Source of the DNA: Sycobia sp. Sy_11
Lineage: Eukaryota > Arthropoda > Insecta > Hymenoptera > Epichrysomallidae
Length of the DNA: 64,000 nt
Assembly (NCBI GenBank): GCA_018907035.1
Contig: JACCIC010000027.1
Coordinates: 4,097,001 to 4,161,000, forward strand
Direction: 5' to 3'
The first letter of the stretch is position 1. Every line of letters begins with the position of its first letter. The notes beneath the pieces were generated by a model. It ran no database searches and was not told the origin of the DNA. It saw only the letters and a list, made by a program, of their open reading frames with translations. This document shows positions 10,554 to 19,936 of this stretch, one piece after another. Made by a program: the position numbers and the translations under genes.

Positions 10554-10980
10554 TTATTTATTTATTCTAGCTAATATATAGTTGATATATAGTTTTGAGA
10601 TATATTTGACGTATATAGTTTTTGAGTTTTTGGAATTTAGTCGTGATTATTTTAGTAAGAAAAGTAATTCGAGATATTGTTAAATACTTAGTTTTGAAAA
10701 ATATAAGATATTTATTGTGCTATTCTGTAGAAGTGGATTTTCGTAGAAGTCTCTACGGAATAATTCAAGAAATCAGCAAACCGACTGGTGATTTGTACGT
10801 CCATTAGTACAGACAGAATCCAAGATTTCAGTGATTGAACATCGTTGGGTTGTGATTTTTCAGCGTGGTGTAATAAGGTTGGTGAATTTTTCTTTGCTGG
10901 TAATATCTTCGGGTTTCATTAAATTATAGTTTCTTTTTATTGATTTCATCTACTCTCACAATTAGAAAATCGTAGAAATC

Positions 10981-10983
<3 letters not shown>

Positions 10984-11029
<46 letters not shown>

Positions 11030-11033
11030 ATAT
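10984..11033. repeat. (TA)n microsatellite
   Basis: About 22 TA dinucleotides lie between the truncated right arm of the palindromic element and the GC-rich block starting at 11,034. The sequence is simple with no other content. It replaces the distal end of the palindrome arm, so it expanded at or near the breakpoint. Confidence 0.9.
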
Positions 11034-11541
11034 TGTAACGGGTTGGGTTCGATTGTACGAACTCCCGTTCGAATACCGACGCGCGGCCGTTCTCGTGCGG
11101 CCCGCGCGCAACCCACGTAGCTCTTGCCTTTCGCCGTGGGGGAATCTACACCCGTCGGCAGCGCGGTGTCGGCTCGCCGCGACGCGCCGGCCCCTTACAA
11201 AGAAAGAAGTCGGCCCGTGTATACGCGGGCTTACTCACCTGACTCATGCGCGGTGTTCTGGCAGCGAGCACCACGTCAGCAGCAAGCTCAGATCGCACGG
11301 TGGAAGGAATTCGCCGTGCCCGCGGAGGCGGGGGGATCCTGCGTTCAATATCGACCCGATGCTAGAAAACAGTTAGGGAAAATAGGAGTCGTTAAGGAGA
11401 AGGAAAGAAAGCGCGGAAATAGACGCAGACGTATTAACGAAGTACGGAATTTATTCAACAGCGTAGGCTCTCCTCGTTCAAACTCAAAAGTCGCGAAGCT
11501 CGCGCGCCTTCAACAAACGACTCGAAGAACGCGAGACGCAA

Positions 11542-11586
<45 letters not shown>

Positions 11587-12202
11587 GCCCACTCGTCCGC
11601 CAGCTGGTGGCGCCTCGCAAGTCCACACAAACGGACTCACCTGTGTGAGAAGGGGCGTCCCGCAGGAATATCGGCGTCGACGCCGGACTACGCGCACAAC
11701 CACTCGCGGGCGCAGAACGGCAGCGGTCCGCCTACACCGTCTGCGCGGATGCCGCGTACACCGTCTTCCGGCGACGCTCGACAATGACACGCGTAGCAGG
11801 ACTTACTGCCCGGGTCGTTGGCGCTCGCAGTCGTTGGCTCTTGCGGGCGGTCTCCCCGGTCCCGCCTGCACTGGCTCCTCTACAGCCTGGGACGCGTCGT
11901 CATGCATGGCGTGGGCTTTTGCGCGAGTACCGGCTTTCTCCCGAAACGTCTCGGACACGTGCGCGAAGCCCCGAAAACAAAACCCACGTTTCCTACGCGA
12001 CTCGGACGCACGTGGCTTCTTGCTCCTCTATCGAGCCACGACTCCTCAAAAGAATCTACTCTGTTCTCCGCGACGACTCCGCTCCCCCCTCTCCCCGCTC
12101 TGCTCTCCTTCGCCGGCCGGTCGGCTGGTCGCATCGAGGTCGTGCAATGTTTACGTTTAGCGCACGCCGCGGCAGACGAGTCGCATTTCGGCTGCGGCCT
12201 CG

Positions 12203-12206
<4 letters not shown>
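11034..12206. other. GC/CpG-rich 1.2-kb block, LTR-like, no gene assigned
   Basis: The block starts TGTAACGGGTTGGG and stays strongly GC- and CpG-rich until a (TA)n run at 12,206, with AT-rich DNA on both sides. A (CT)n run sits at about 11,548-11,583. Several open frames of 100-170 codons exist on both strands, but they overlap one another, are rich in Arg/Ser/Pro and contain the repeat-encoded RERERE or SLSLSL runs, so they look like composition artefacts. The TGTAACGG start and abrupt edges suggest a solo LTR of a gypsy or BEL element. No matching second copy lies in the window, so this is a guess. A CpG-island-like host promoter is an alternative. Confidence 0.4.
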
Positions 12207-12261
<55 letters not shown>

Positions 12262-12285
12262 GTATATATGTATATAATAGTACGC
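12206..12285. repeat. (TA)n-rich microsatellite
   Basis: TA/TATG repeats run over about 70 bp (12,206-12,275). They separate the GC-rich block from the HAX1-like exon region. No other signal. Confidence 0.85.
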
Positions 12286-12422
12286 GAAGTTTGTTTATAA
12301 TAATATAGATGGCAGACGGATATGATATTTCACGATTATATCTGATTATATATTTCATATACATATCTCAATATATTACTTTTACTCATAAATAACTCTA
12401 ATACTTATTAAATGTTTTACAG

Positions 12423-12509
12423 GTTTGAAGATGATCAACACTACAGAAATAGCTTCAGAAATCCAATTGGGTAAAACAATAATGATGAAGATGATATCAA
12501 TAACTACAG
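12423..12509 (+). pseudogene. HAX1-like pseudogene, exon-like block 1
   Basis: The block is preceded by AAATGTTTTACAG (acceptor) and followed by GTATTA (donor). Reading g|TTT GAA GAT... gives FEDDQHYRNSFRNPI, then a one-base loss and stop, then NNNDEDDINNY. The pattern of a polar stretch, FRNPI(W) and an acidic DEDD cluster fits the N-terminal half of insect HCLS1-associated protein X-1. The exon ends in phase 2 (AG|), matched by a leading T in the next block. Earlier exons were not found; the GC-rich block and TA tracts lie upstream. Confidence 0.5.
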
Positions 12510-12583
12510 GTATTACTTACGCATTAGTTATAATTATTTGTTTTAATTATTAGTTATAATCATATTTTTGTCCTTGTATTTAG

Positions 12584-12736
12584 TAAAGAGCCAAATAGTC
12601 GATATCAGCTTAAAATAATCACCGATCCCACATACATGACTCGGTTTTTTGAAACCTAAATGGATGATTTTATGAGAAATTTTTTGGTGGTTTTAATGGA
12701 TTTGAAAATGATAAAATATTTTTGGATCTTTTCAAA
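12584..12736 (+). pseudogene. HAX1-like pseudogene, exon-like block 2
   Basis: A 74-bp intron (12,510-12,583) ends in TCCTTGTATTTAG. The first T completes the codon left open by block 1, so the splice phase is preserved. Translation: SKEPNSRYQLKIITDPTYMT, RFFET, a TAA, MDDFMRN, then with a one-base shift NFFGGFNGFENDKIFLDLFK and a donor AAA|GTAAGT. The DP-x-x-MTRFFE-x-x-MD-x-x-M-x-x-FFG-x-F pattern is the region I recognise from insect HAX1 proteins. A nonsense codon and a frameshift mark it as decayed. Confidence 0.6.
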
Positions 12737-13311
12737 GTAAGTGCTCTATATTAATCGTTATTTATTTTAAAATCTGTAAAGATATCTTGTTGATTATTAA
12801 AATATTAATTCATTAAATTAAATAAATGGAAATGCGTAATAAAATAATGAATGAAGAGTTAAACCATCATCATCATGTAAAATAATTTTTTGCTTTCTTA
12901 TTATAAGTTAGAGAATTATATCATTTATTATAATAACTTAAATTATTGTATGATTAGAAACAAAATTAAGAATTTTATTGTACAATATGAAATGTATTAA
13001 TTATTTTATTTTCTTTGGCTAAATTTTCATCGGAAAAGACTTAGGTAATTTTATTTTCATAATACGGTTAATAAAAGGAATTTCTTTAAAATATGATATT
13101 GCAATGTAATTCACAAAGATTTTTAAATATTTTTTTCATTTTTAATGCAAGAATCTTTTTCAAATTGTATTATAGAATATATACAATATAAAATATATAC
13201 AAAGTTTATTATATATTATATATAATAGAATATACAAAATTTTATTGTATATTATATTAATAAATGCTATTTTCAATTATGTTAATTTAATAATGCATTC
13301 TTTTTTAGTAT

Positions 13312-13505
13312 TGTAGGAATATGCGTTTTGCCCGTTACTTTATCTCAGCACCAATACATGTGCAATGCAGATGCTGTGTCTATATGATTTTGGCGCTCGC
13401 CACTCGGACGCTCTAGGAGCTTCTCGCGGCGAGTTATTCTGTCTTGACTGCTCATGTAGATCGGACGTGTTATCTTTTAATAAAGGCTTTTACGACGTGC
13501 ATTAT
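13312..13505 (+). mobile_element. Solo-LTR-like block (copia type?)
   Basis: This is a compact block that is GC-richer than its flanks, begins TGTAGGAATATGCG and contains an AATAAA signal at about 13,479, about 15 bp before its end at GACGTGCATTA. Size (about 190 bp) and layout resemble a short copia LTR in plus orientation. It lies upstream of a plus-strand copia pol fragment at 15.0-15.9 kb, but gag and a second LTR are missing and unrelated repeats intervene, so a direct relationship is unproven. It may be a solo LTR. Confidence 0.35.
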
Positions 13506-13543
13506 TAATTATTCTTTTATTATTAACTTATTATTATTATATA
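13495..13543 (+). repeat. 49-bp direct repeat, copy 1
   Basis: ACGTGCATTATTAATT followed by RTTCTTTTATTATTAACTTATTR and TTATTATATA. The same 49 bp recurs at 15,934-15,982 with two A/G differences. Copy 1 is at the end of the solo-LTR-like block; copy 2 directly follows the copia RNase H. The pair brackets about 2.4 kb of inserted sequence. Confidence 0.85.
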
Positions 13544-14020
13544 GGAGGATACCGAGGCAACGCACATGTACGGATGGATAGATGTAAGGAATGAGAAGGA
13601 ACGCACGATAACGCGACGCTACATGCATGCATTGTAAGTGTGAGAGAGAGCACATGATACTGTGTGAGAGGGAGCGCCTGTTACTGTGAGAGAGAGAGAG
13701 AGAGAGAGCGCATGAGTATGTGTGAGAGAGAGAGAGAGAGCATGAGCGCGCAGGGAGTGGAGCGCGAGTGGAGTCCGCGCGGACCACTGCGCTATGGTAT
13801 AGGATCCATGCGTACCGCTCCGCGTCTCTCGACCGAAGGAACTGAGCATGCGCGAGCCAAGGGGCGGGGCGCGGCCAATCAGCGTCCCCCCCCCCCAGTA
13901 TAACTGACTCGAAAGAGAATGGAAGAGTGTATGCGCTCCGTGAGGATAGAATCTCGTGGTAAAATCATACTTCTGATTTTATGTTAAAATATAAAGTGAA
14001 TGCGCTTAGATTTTTCGAAA
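13544..14020. repeat. Region with (GA)n tracts and a GC-rich segment
   Basis: GA dinucleotide runs lie at 13,687-13,709 and 13,721-13,740, then GC-rich sequence to about 13,900 with a CCAATCAG box (13,876) and a C-run, followed by AT-rich DNA. The open frames here on both strands are driven by the GA repeats (RERER, SLSLS) and are not supported as genes. The CCAAT-plus-GC composition could be promoter debris of a retroelement or host gene; nothing downstream supports a transcript start. Confidence 0.4.
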
Positions 14021-14345
14021 GTTTTTGATAAATTTTGAACACTACTTTTACGTGTAGGCTAATGAAATCAGCCCGTATGTACATATATATTTCCTATATG
14101 TGCATATGCAATTAAGAGTAGGAAATAAAATGTTTTAGTAAATTTTGAACGTAGTTTTTACGAGTAAGCTAATGTAATTAGCCCGTATGTTCATATATAT
14201 TTCCTATATGTGCGTATGCACTTAAGAGTATATAATGAAATGGTTTGATAAATTTTGAACATTATTGTCACGTGTAGGCTAATGCAATCAGCCCCTATGG
14301 ATATATATACTTTCTATATGTGCATGTGCAAATAAGAATATGAAA
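14021..14345 (+). repeat. Tandem repeat, three units of 110 bp
   Basis: AATTTTGAAC recurs at 14,031, 14,141 and 14,251, exactly 110 bp apart. Each unit contains GTAGGCTAATG (or GTAAGCTAATG), an ATCAGCCC/ATTAGCCC box and TTTCCTATATGTGC. Units differ at roughly one position in eight by eye. There is no coding potential. The array lies inside the enlarged intron of the HAX1-like pseudogene, between the solo-LTR-like block and a (GA)n run. Confidence 0.9.
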
Positions 14346-14349
14346 TTAA

Positions 14350-14356
<7 letters not shown>

Positions 14357-14399
<43 letters not shown>
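14357..14399 (+). repeat. (GA)n microsatellite
   Basis: About 20 uninterrupted GA dinucleotides directly follow the 110-bp tandem array. The open frame across it (RERERERE) is an artefact of the repeat. Confidence 0.95.
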
Positions 14400-14402
<3 letters not shown>

Positions 14403-15009
14403 AATCAAATTAATCAAGTCAATGCTGCATTCGAGCCTCCCTGTCTGCATGTGCCGTGCCGCTCAGGTTTCGGGGCATGCGCGGCATGTGGATTCTTGTC
14501 GGGGATTCGGATTGCAGCGAAGACAATGTTTTTAAAAACCAGAAAGACTAATCAGTCAAAATAAGATTCAATTTAACGATCGAATTATGACTTAAATTAA
14601 AGAAAGTTATACATAAATTGAAAGTTCTCGCTGCATATCCAATGAGTCTTTCTCTACAGAAGTCGCGACTCACGGCGCACTGGGGCCGTAGTAGCGGCGC
14701 CTACACATATTTGCGGAAGTTAACGAGCGCTAGTTACCGAGACTCTCAGAACGTGCGGGTAGGATACAACAATGTTGTTATCGGATAAATTAAAAATTGA
14801 TATCAAGGTACAGTTCTGGGAAGTGGAACGTCCCCCCGTAGCACGTGGCCATACTTTCCTGGTTGGACGACTGCACGACGGACAGCAGATAACTACGGAT
14901 ATATAGAGAAGCGAAATCCTGGATCGCGTTGGAATAAGCTTGAGTTCTTTGGAAATCACAGGCCTGTTGTCAGGTCGTTTCTATCTATAGCAAATAAATA
15001 TGCACTTAA
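14400..15009. other. Mixed sequence, possible copia 5' debris
   Basis: No supported gene. An ATG at 14,771 opens a 40-codon frame starting MLLSDKLKIDIK, whose opening is reminiscent of a copia Gag N-terminus but which quickly becomes unrecognisable. Upstream are GC-rich pieces with no assignment. If it is Gag, almost all of gag, protease and integrase between here and 15,010 has been deleted. Confidence 0.25.
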
Positions 15010-15945
15010 ACTCAAGCAGCTAGACAAGAGACCGCATTTCTATACGGTGATATAGTAGAAGACATTCACTTAAGAATACCCGGAGAACAAAGAGATAAAA
15101 TACTTAAACTCAGAAAGTCTCTTTACGGATTAAAAATAAGTCCAAAACTTTAGAGGGTTAAATTCACCGAAGTTATGAACAAATTAGGTTATAACGCGAG
15201 CCAATCTGACCCATATCTATTCATTAAAAATGATCAAAACAATCTATACGCGTTCTTATTGTATGTCCATGACATACTAATAATGGGCAAGGACGCCGCA
15301 GAAATAGACCGTTCAATCGATGATCTCGCAAAGGAATTTCAACTAAAACGCTTCGATAAACCTACGGAATCCTTGGGTATAAACATTAAACGTGACGAAA
15401 CAAATAAAACGATATTCTTGTCGCAGCAAAGATTTACTGAGAAATTGATTAAACGATTCGGTTTCAACAATGTTAAACATAGTAAGATACCGATAAGCGT
15501 CGCCACGATTTCAGATGAAACACGGAAAAACCAAGAAAATGATAACGCGAAGGAAAACGTTAAATCTAATACTAGATATCGTGAAATTGTCGGATCACTG
15601 TTGTATCTAGCCAATGCTACATGAGCGGACAATCACATAACGTAAACGTTTTAAGTAGACACCAAGAAAACCCTACCAAAACCGAATGGAATATGATTAT
15701 AAAACTATTAGGGTACTTGTCCGGAACCGCGAGTAAAGGTTTAATGTATAGAGGATTAGGAAATAAACTCGAGACCTTCTCCGACGTCAGTTTAGCAGAT
15801 TTTAAAAACTCGTTAACTACGTGTAGACACCTAATCAGGTTATACGAGGATACTGTGGGTTGGAATACTCAGAAACAGCCCAACGTACCCTTGTCTACTT
15901 GTCAAGCGGAGTACGTGGCTACGTCAACGGAGTACGTGCATTATT
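15010..15945 (+). pseudogene. Ty1/copia pol fragment: reverse transcriptase and RNase H
   Basis: Reading starts in the RT palm (TAFLYGDIVEDIHLRIPGEQ), runs through a TAG where Trp is expected in the PKLW position, then is open for 149 codons: a MNKLGYNASQSDPYLFI block, the active-site box as YVHDILIMG, and KRFGFNNVKHSKIPISVAT. The first Asp of the usual YVDD is His, so polymerase activity would be lost. After a frameshift at about 15,624 the RNase H follows (YLSGTASKGLMYRG, FSDVSLADFKNSLTTCRHL, TCQAEYVATST). Order RT then RNase H with no integrase downstream is typical of Ty1/copia. It is truncated at both ends and lies inside the HAX1-like pseudogene. Confidence 0.85.
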
Positions 15946-15982
15946 AATTGTTCTTTTATTATTAACTTATTGTTATTATATA
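15934..15982 (+). repeat. 49-bp direct repeat, copy 2
   Basis: Second copy of the repeat at 13,495-13,543, two substitutions apart. It begins inside the last codons of the copia RNase H and runs into TA-rich sequence. Confidence 0.85.
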
Positions 15983-16017
15983 TATTTCCTATCCTCATTC
16001 CAACAATTATAAAAGTA

Positions 16018-16112
16018 GATAATTATTCAAATGCATTGCCAATGTCAGAAAATTTTGATAAAAAGAGTCCTGGTGATGAAGTTTAAACACTCAATGATGA
16101 TTCAAACTCAAG
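16018..16112 (+). pseudogene. HAX1-like pseudogene, exon-like block 3
   Basis: After AATTATAAAAGTA(G) the reading is DNYSNALPMSENFDKKSPGD, EV, stop, TLNDDSNS. Its low-complexity polar character fits the variable middle of HAX1 proteins. The acceptor is poor and the donor (AAG|GTTCTT) is non-optimal, so boundaries are approximate. It was originally separated from block 2 by one intron, which now measures about 3.3 kb because it contains the solo-LTR-like block, tandem repeats and copia fragment. It was identified by position and weak similarity only. Confidence 0.4.
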
Positions 16113-16204
16113 GTTCTTTTATAAGTACCTGATATTTTAAATTAATAATCTTTTAAATATACCTTTTATAAAGCTTTGTAAATAATTGAAGATTTTTTTA
16201 ATAG

Positions 16205-16297
16205 AAAATTTAGTGCAAAAATCTTTGTGAGGAATTATTAACGTTCTTCTGAAATACCATCAAATAGTCAAAAATTAGATCCTGATATCGATGGAAA
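16205..16297 (+). pseudogene. HAX1-like pseudogene, exon-like block 4
   Basis: The acceptor is GATTTTTTTAATAG and the donor GGAAA|GTAAGT. The frame ending at the donor gives VRNY, stop, RSSEIPSNSQKLDPDIDGK. The closing D-x-DGK fits the D-x-DGKI motif that precedes the conserved C-terminal part of insect HAX1. The exon ends GGA AA|, and the next block begins with A, so the Lys codon is completed correctly across the junction. Confidence 0.5.
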
Positions 16298-16379
16298 GTA
16301 AGTAATTAATTGTACAGTATAAATAAGAATAATAAAATATTTACAATTTCTGAACGTCATTATTCATTTCATAATTCAG

Positions 16380-16675
16380 AATAAATACTGACCAATTGGC
16401 AAAAATTTGGCAAACTGCATCAAACCCACATAGCATTGAAAGGTCTATTGCATGTTCTATTTCTACTCAAATTGTAACGAGACCAGATGGAAAATTGAAC
16501 AACGACAAACAGTATCAGATAATAAAGAAATTACAATAACAAGAAAGATAGAAGACAAGGTGTATACTGTAGAATTTCCAAATAACCAAAAGATAGAATA
16601 GAAATTAAACTGAAGATATAGGAACAAGAACAAGAACAAGAAAATGAACTAGAATATTCAGAAGAAATGTTGTAA
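16380..16675 (+). pseudogene. HAX1-like pseudogene, last exon-like block
   Basis: The acceptor is CATAATTCAG; exon start A|ATA AAT ACT GAC reads INTDQLAKIWQTASNPHSIE, then RSIACSISTQIVTRPDGK. One-base shift, then KIEQRQTVSDNKEITITRKI and EDKVYTVEFPNNQKIE, stop. The TRPDGKIEQR-x-TV-x-D ... TRKI-x-DK-x-YTV block is the C-terminal signature shared by HAX1 proteins. A final acidic tail (QEQENELEYSEEML) ends at a TAA at 16,673. HAX1 is an anti-apoptotic, mitochondrial-associated protein in animals; this copy has several frame breaks and is dead unless the disruptions are assembly errors. Confidence 0.6.
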
Positions 16676-16697
16676 GATAAAAATATAATGTATTGTA

Positions 16698-16701
<4 letters not shown>

Positions 16702-16751
<50 letters not shown>
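16702..16751. repeat. (TA)n microsatellite
   Basis: About 24 TA dinucleotides lie immediately after the HAX1-like remnant and directly before the short Penelope-related inverted-repeat segment. Confidence 0.9.
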
Positions 16752-16752
<1 letters not shown>

Positions 16753-17090
16753 GTCTTGCAGTCTTTATAATATAATATATTAGCTAAAATAAACACTGGC
16801 CTTGTTTATAATCACCTCCATAGCATCTGAAATACAACTTATTACTACAATAAATTATCCTTTACTAACATAGAATATTGCTTTTATTATTTTTATTTTA
16901 TTTATTATTATCTTTTTACTTTTATTTTATTATAAATATAATTTATTGTAGTAATAAGTTATATTTCAGATTCTACATGGGTGAATATAAGCAAGGACAG
17001 TCTGACTGTCATTATTATAGCTAATATTTTATATTATAAAGACTGCAAGACCGATAAAAACATTTATTAATTTAATTCTGAACAGTCGAC
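16752..17090. mobile_element. Short inverted-repeat segment related to Penelope terminal repeats
   Basis: The left piece GGTCTTGCAGTCTTTATAAT is complementary to ATTATAAAGACTGCAAGACC at about 17,032-17,052. Internally, ACTTATTACTACAATAAATT (left) is complementary to the AATTTATTGTAGTAATAAGT stretch near 16,945. GGACAGTCTGACTGTCATTA and AAAAACATTTATTAATTTAA also occur in the terminal repeat of the Penelope element at 9.9-10.05 kb. About 340 bp, no coding. It is best read as a degraded solo terminal repeat or non-autonomous derivative. Confidence 0.5.
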
Positions 17091-17254
17091 ATAAATACAA
17101 TTTTTAATTCTAACATATATATATATATACGTATATTATATTACAATACATTATATTATATTATTTTATATTATTTCAAATAGGTATTATTATGTTTTTT
17201 AATTATTTGCGTATTTTAATAAATTAATTATTAAATAAAAAAAAGAATATTTTC

Positions 17255-17353
<99 letters not shown>

Positions 17354-18694
17354 CCACACCCACACATATACACATGTATACAAAATCCAGTCACATTACC
17401 GACTGTTTGGTGACAGACTGGATCCATTCCACAAGCGCAGACTACCTTCACATCTTGGCTCCAAATCGTGAATCCAATCAGGGCATAGAATGCATTGCAG
17501 TTGGGCGACGATCGGTACAGATTCACGCAGATTATGTGGGCGCAGTTTTGAGTTAATCTAGAACCACGATGTTTAGTCGACAACTCTTGTTTTAATTAAT
17601 ATGGTCCTGATAAATAATCAATAATGATGCAGTAGTATTATAAAGATGATAAAACTTTAGAACTATATAAGAATAAAATTTCTCTTTAAAAATAACAATG
17701 TGAACTTACAATTTACAATTACAGTTTTGTTCTTGGAATTGCAATTGTTGTAAAAAAATTCATTTTGAACAAATTGTTATTGAAAAGTAACTTTTGATTT
17801 TGAATGACATCGCGTTCTAATAAATGACTAAATATTAAAGAAAATTATTAAAAATAATTTTCTACTAAACTCTTCTATTGTATTATTCTCTGTTTTGTAT
17901 TTTTCAAATCTGGCAATCTCGAGAACAGATTCGTAGAATAATTTTTTTAAATTAATTTCCATTATTTAGTAATAATTGTTTTACATATTCATATTTATTT
18001 ATAATATCCATATATTGTCTACTACACGAAGGTTTTGATTTTAGGCCTCTACAAAAATTTTATTTTACAGAATCTTTACCAGAATGTTTGTATTGTTGAG
18101 CATTATTATATTACTGATAGAAAAATCTATTTACTTTTTGAATTAATAAAAATGAGATTGTATCTGCGTATTATATCGGTCGCCTTACTTTAGTATATTG
18201 AATTACTGTATATGTTTTTTGGAGTGATTATCATAAATATAATGATGAAAATTGGAGGAAATTTCATTTTTACAGTGAAAACCATAAGAACACCGTAAAA
18301 ATCTAAATTTTTTTTTTCTAAATTATCTTGTAAAATACAATAAGTTTCAAAAAAGGTTGTTAAGAAAAGTTATAGATTTCATCAGAAAACATATTTCGTA
18401 TTCGATACATTTTTCTGTACCAAGAGTTCCCAGAAAAATATATTCAAACTTGCGGATGATATAGAATATTCAATGAGAATATTACGGTAAAGTGCATTGT
18501 TGTTAAGAAAAAACGTTTAAAGAAAAAATATATAGATTAAAAAGTATGTATTTTGATGAGATTTTGAACTTTTACTTAAATAATTTGTTAGGATTTTTCG
18601 TATTTTACTGGATAACTTAGAAAAACAATATTTTGACTGGGTTTTAATGTGATTTATTATAAAATTTTAATTATCACCAATTTTTACTACCATA
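17091..18694. other. AT-rich stretch with a (TA)n block, no gene supported
   Basis: A (TA)n tract with one interruption fills 17,262-17,350. A 106-codon minus-strand open frame at 17,263-17,583 translates the repeat as YIYIYI and is otherwise unremarkable; I do not accept it as a gene. From 17,590 to 18,694 the sequence is uniformly AT-rich with no recognisable motif. Confidence 0.4.
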
Positions 18695-19446
18695 TACGAG
18701 GGTGAATTGATAAGTTTCCGGCCTGGCCAAGAAAAACAACGTTTGCAGAATTTTTTTTTATTTCTCAACATAATCTCCTCAAAGGCTGATACATTTCTCA
18801 TAGCGCTGTTCTAGTCTAGTAATGCCATCTCTATAGACTGATTTGTCAAGCTCCTCAAAATACCCATTCACAGCTTCGATTACTTCTTCATTGTCCTCAA
18901 ATCTCTTATCGCCAAGCCATATTTTGAGGTTAAGAAAGAGATAATAGTCACTCGGGGCTAGGTCTGGAGAGTAGGGACCGTGCGGCATCAATTCAAACTT
19001 CAGATCGTTGATTTTAGCCATCGGAACGATTGACGTATGCGCTGGTGCGTTATCGTGATGAAACAAGATTTTTTTCTTCGCCAGATGAAGTTGTTTAATT
19101 TTCACGTATCGACGCAAAATTTGCTTGGATTACGCTTATAAAAGGCCAAATTGGCGGTAGAAATGTTCGTTCGAATCAATTTTTGGTCGACTGTTAACAA
19201 ACGTGGCACCCATCCTGCACAGAACTTTTCCATATACAAATGTTAGTGCAAAATATTTTGTACACGTTCATATGACATCTTACAGGTCTCAGCTATATCT
19301 CGCACTTTTAATAAACTAAGATGGCGATCGGACTGAAACTATAGCTAGAAACTATCTAAGGATGGTACCATAGAACGCCACCTCAAGGTAAGCCTAGTGG
19401 CGCCATCTCTTGGTCAGGCCGGGAAGTTATGAATCCACTCTCGTAT
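18695..19446 (-). mobile_element. Mariner (DD34D) transposon, internally deleted
   Basis: Terminal inverted repeats of about 33 bp: TACGAGGGTGAATTGATAAG at the left and its near-complement ending at TCGTA (19,445), both flanked by TA. The minus-strand coding remnant reads, from the right, VRDIAETCKMSYERVQNILH, FCAGWVPRLLTVDQKLIR, a deletion removing the first catalytic Asp region, then an open 112 codons (18,779-19,117) with KKKILFHHDNAPAHTS (second Asp) and GPYSPDLAPSDYYLFLNLK (third Asp) and a normal C-terminus. At about 750 bp versus about 1.3 kb for a full mariner, it is non-autonomous. The TIRs resemble those of the outer mariner at 33,025-35,609. Confidence 0.9.
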
Positions 19447-19625
19447 ATGATCAGAATCCTAAAAGACGTATATATAAAAATTTTAACAAAAATCGCGTTA
19501 GTCGATTAATTGAAAAATTTGGTAGCTCTTTGCTATAAGAGATTTTCTCAGCTTTTGATGTTGTTCAGTTTTCCTTAAAGTTGGCGTAGGTTTCAAAACC
19601 TTGAGCTGCTTGCTAGCTGCTGCGA

Positions 19626-19664
<39 letters not shown>

Positions 19665-19669
<5 letters not shown>

Positions 19670-19911
19670 AAGGTTAATAATGTTGTTAAAATAAACTAAT
19701 TAGAATTATATAAAAAGGAATTGGCATTGAGAGAATAAAAACTTAAATGTCGTTTATTTCATTACAGGTATGAGTTAATATATAGTTAGGTTTTAATTAT
19801 TGTAAATATATTTTGTAAAATAATTTATAAAAGAATAAAATTCTTTCATTACAAAGAGCAACACAGTTTCTAATTTTATGCCAATAAGTTTATAAAAGAT
19901 TTCCCATTACA
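19665..19911 (+). repeat. 5' LTR of the 2.5-kb LTR element
   Basis: 247 bp, from TAATAAAGGTTAATAATG to TTCCCATTACA. It contains two AATAAA-type signals. The canonical TG start may be at TGTTGTTAAAATAAAC, but similarity to the 3' copy begins 15 bp earlier. No convincing primer-binding site follows. Confidence 0.85.
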
Positions 19912-19936
19912 AAACGACATTTCGTTAATAATTATA

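Larger units (their letters stand above)
8060..10984. mobile_element. Long palindromic (foldback/MITE-like) element, split by a Penelope insertion
   Basis: The left arm runs from about 8060 to 8228 and resumes at about 10,046-10,440; the right arm is 10,560-10,984 in inverted orientation. The match is close over roughly 420 bp: for example AGCTAATATATAGTTGATAT, the pair AACTTAGTTTTTGAAAAATA / its complement, and GATTTCTACGATT at the distal end. The centre (10,440-10,560) is TA-rich and itself palindromic. The outermost 100 bp or so of the right arm is replaced by a (TA)n run. There is no coding capacity. Arms of several hundred bases suggest a foldback or long-TIR MITE rather than a classical short-TIR transposon. 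A single-arm relative sits at 5036-5437. Confidence 0.7.

Noticed and set aside
11455..11790. 111-codon minus-strand frame through the (CT)n run in the GC-rich block
   Set aside because: Contains a RERERE run from the repeat, Arg-rich, overlaps similar frames on the other strand; composition artefact.
11645..12308. Three overlapping plus-strand frames of 160-174 codons
   Set aside because: All three frames are open because the block is GC-rich and stop-poor; two end in YIYIYI translations of the (TA)n run. No motif.
13509..13903. Frames on both strands across the (GA)n tracts
   Set aside because: SLSLS/RERER repeats from the microsatellite; no independent support.
17263..17583. 106-codon minus-strand frame
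   Set aside because: One third is (TA)n translated as YIYIYI; the rest has no motif or splice context.
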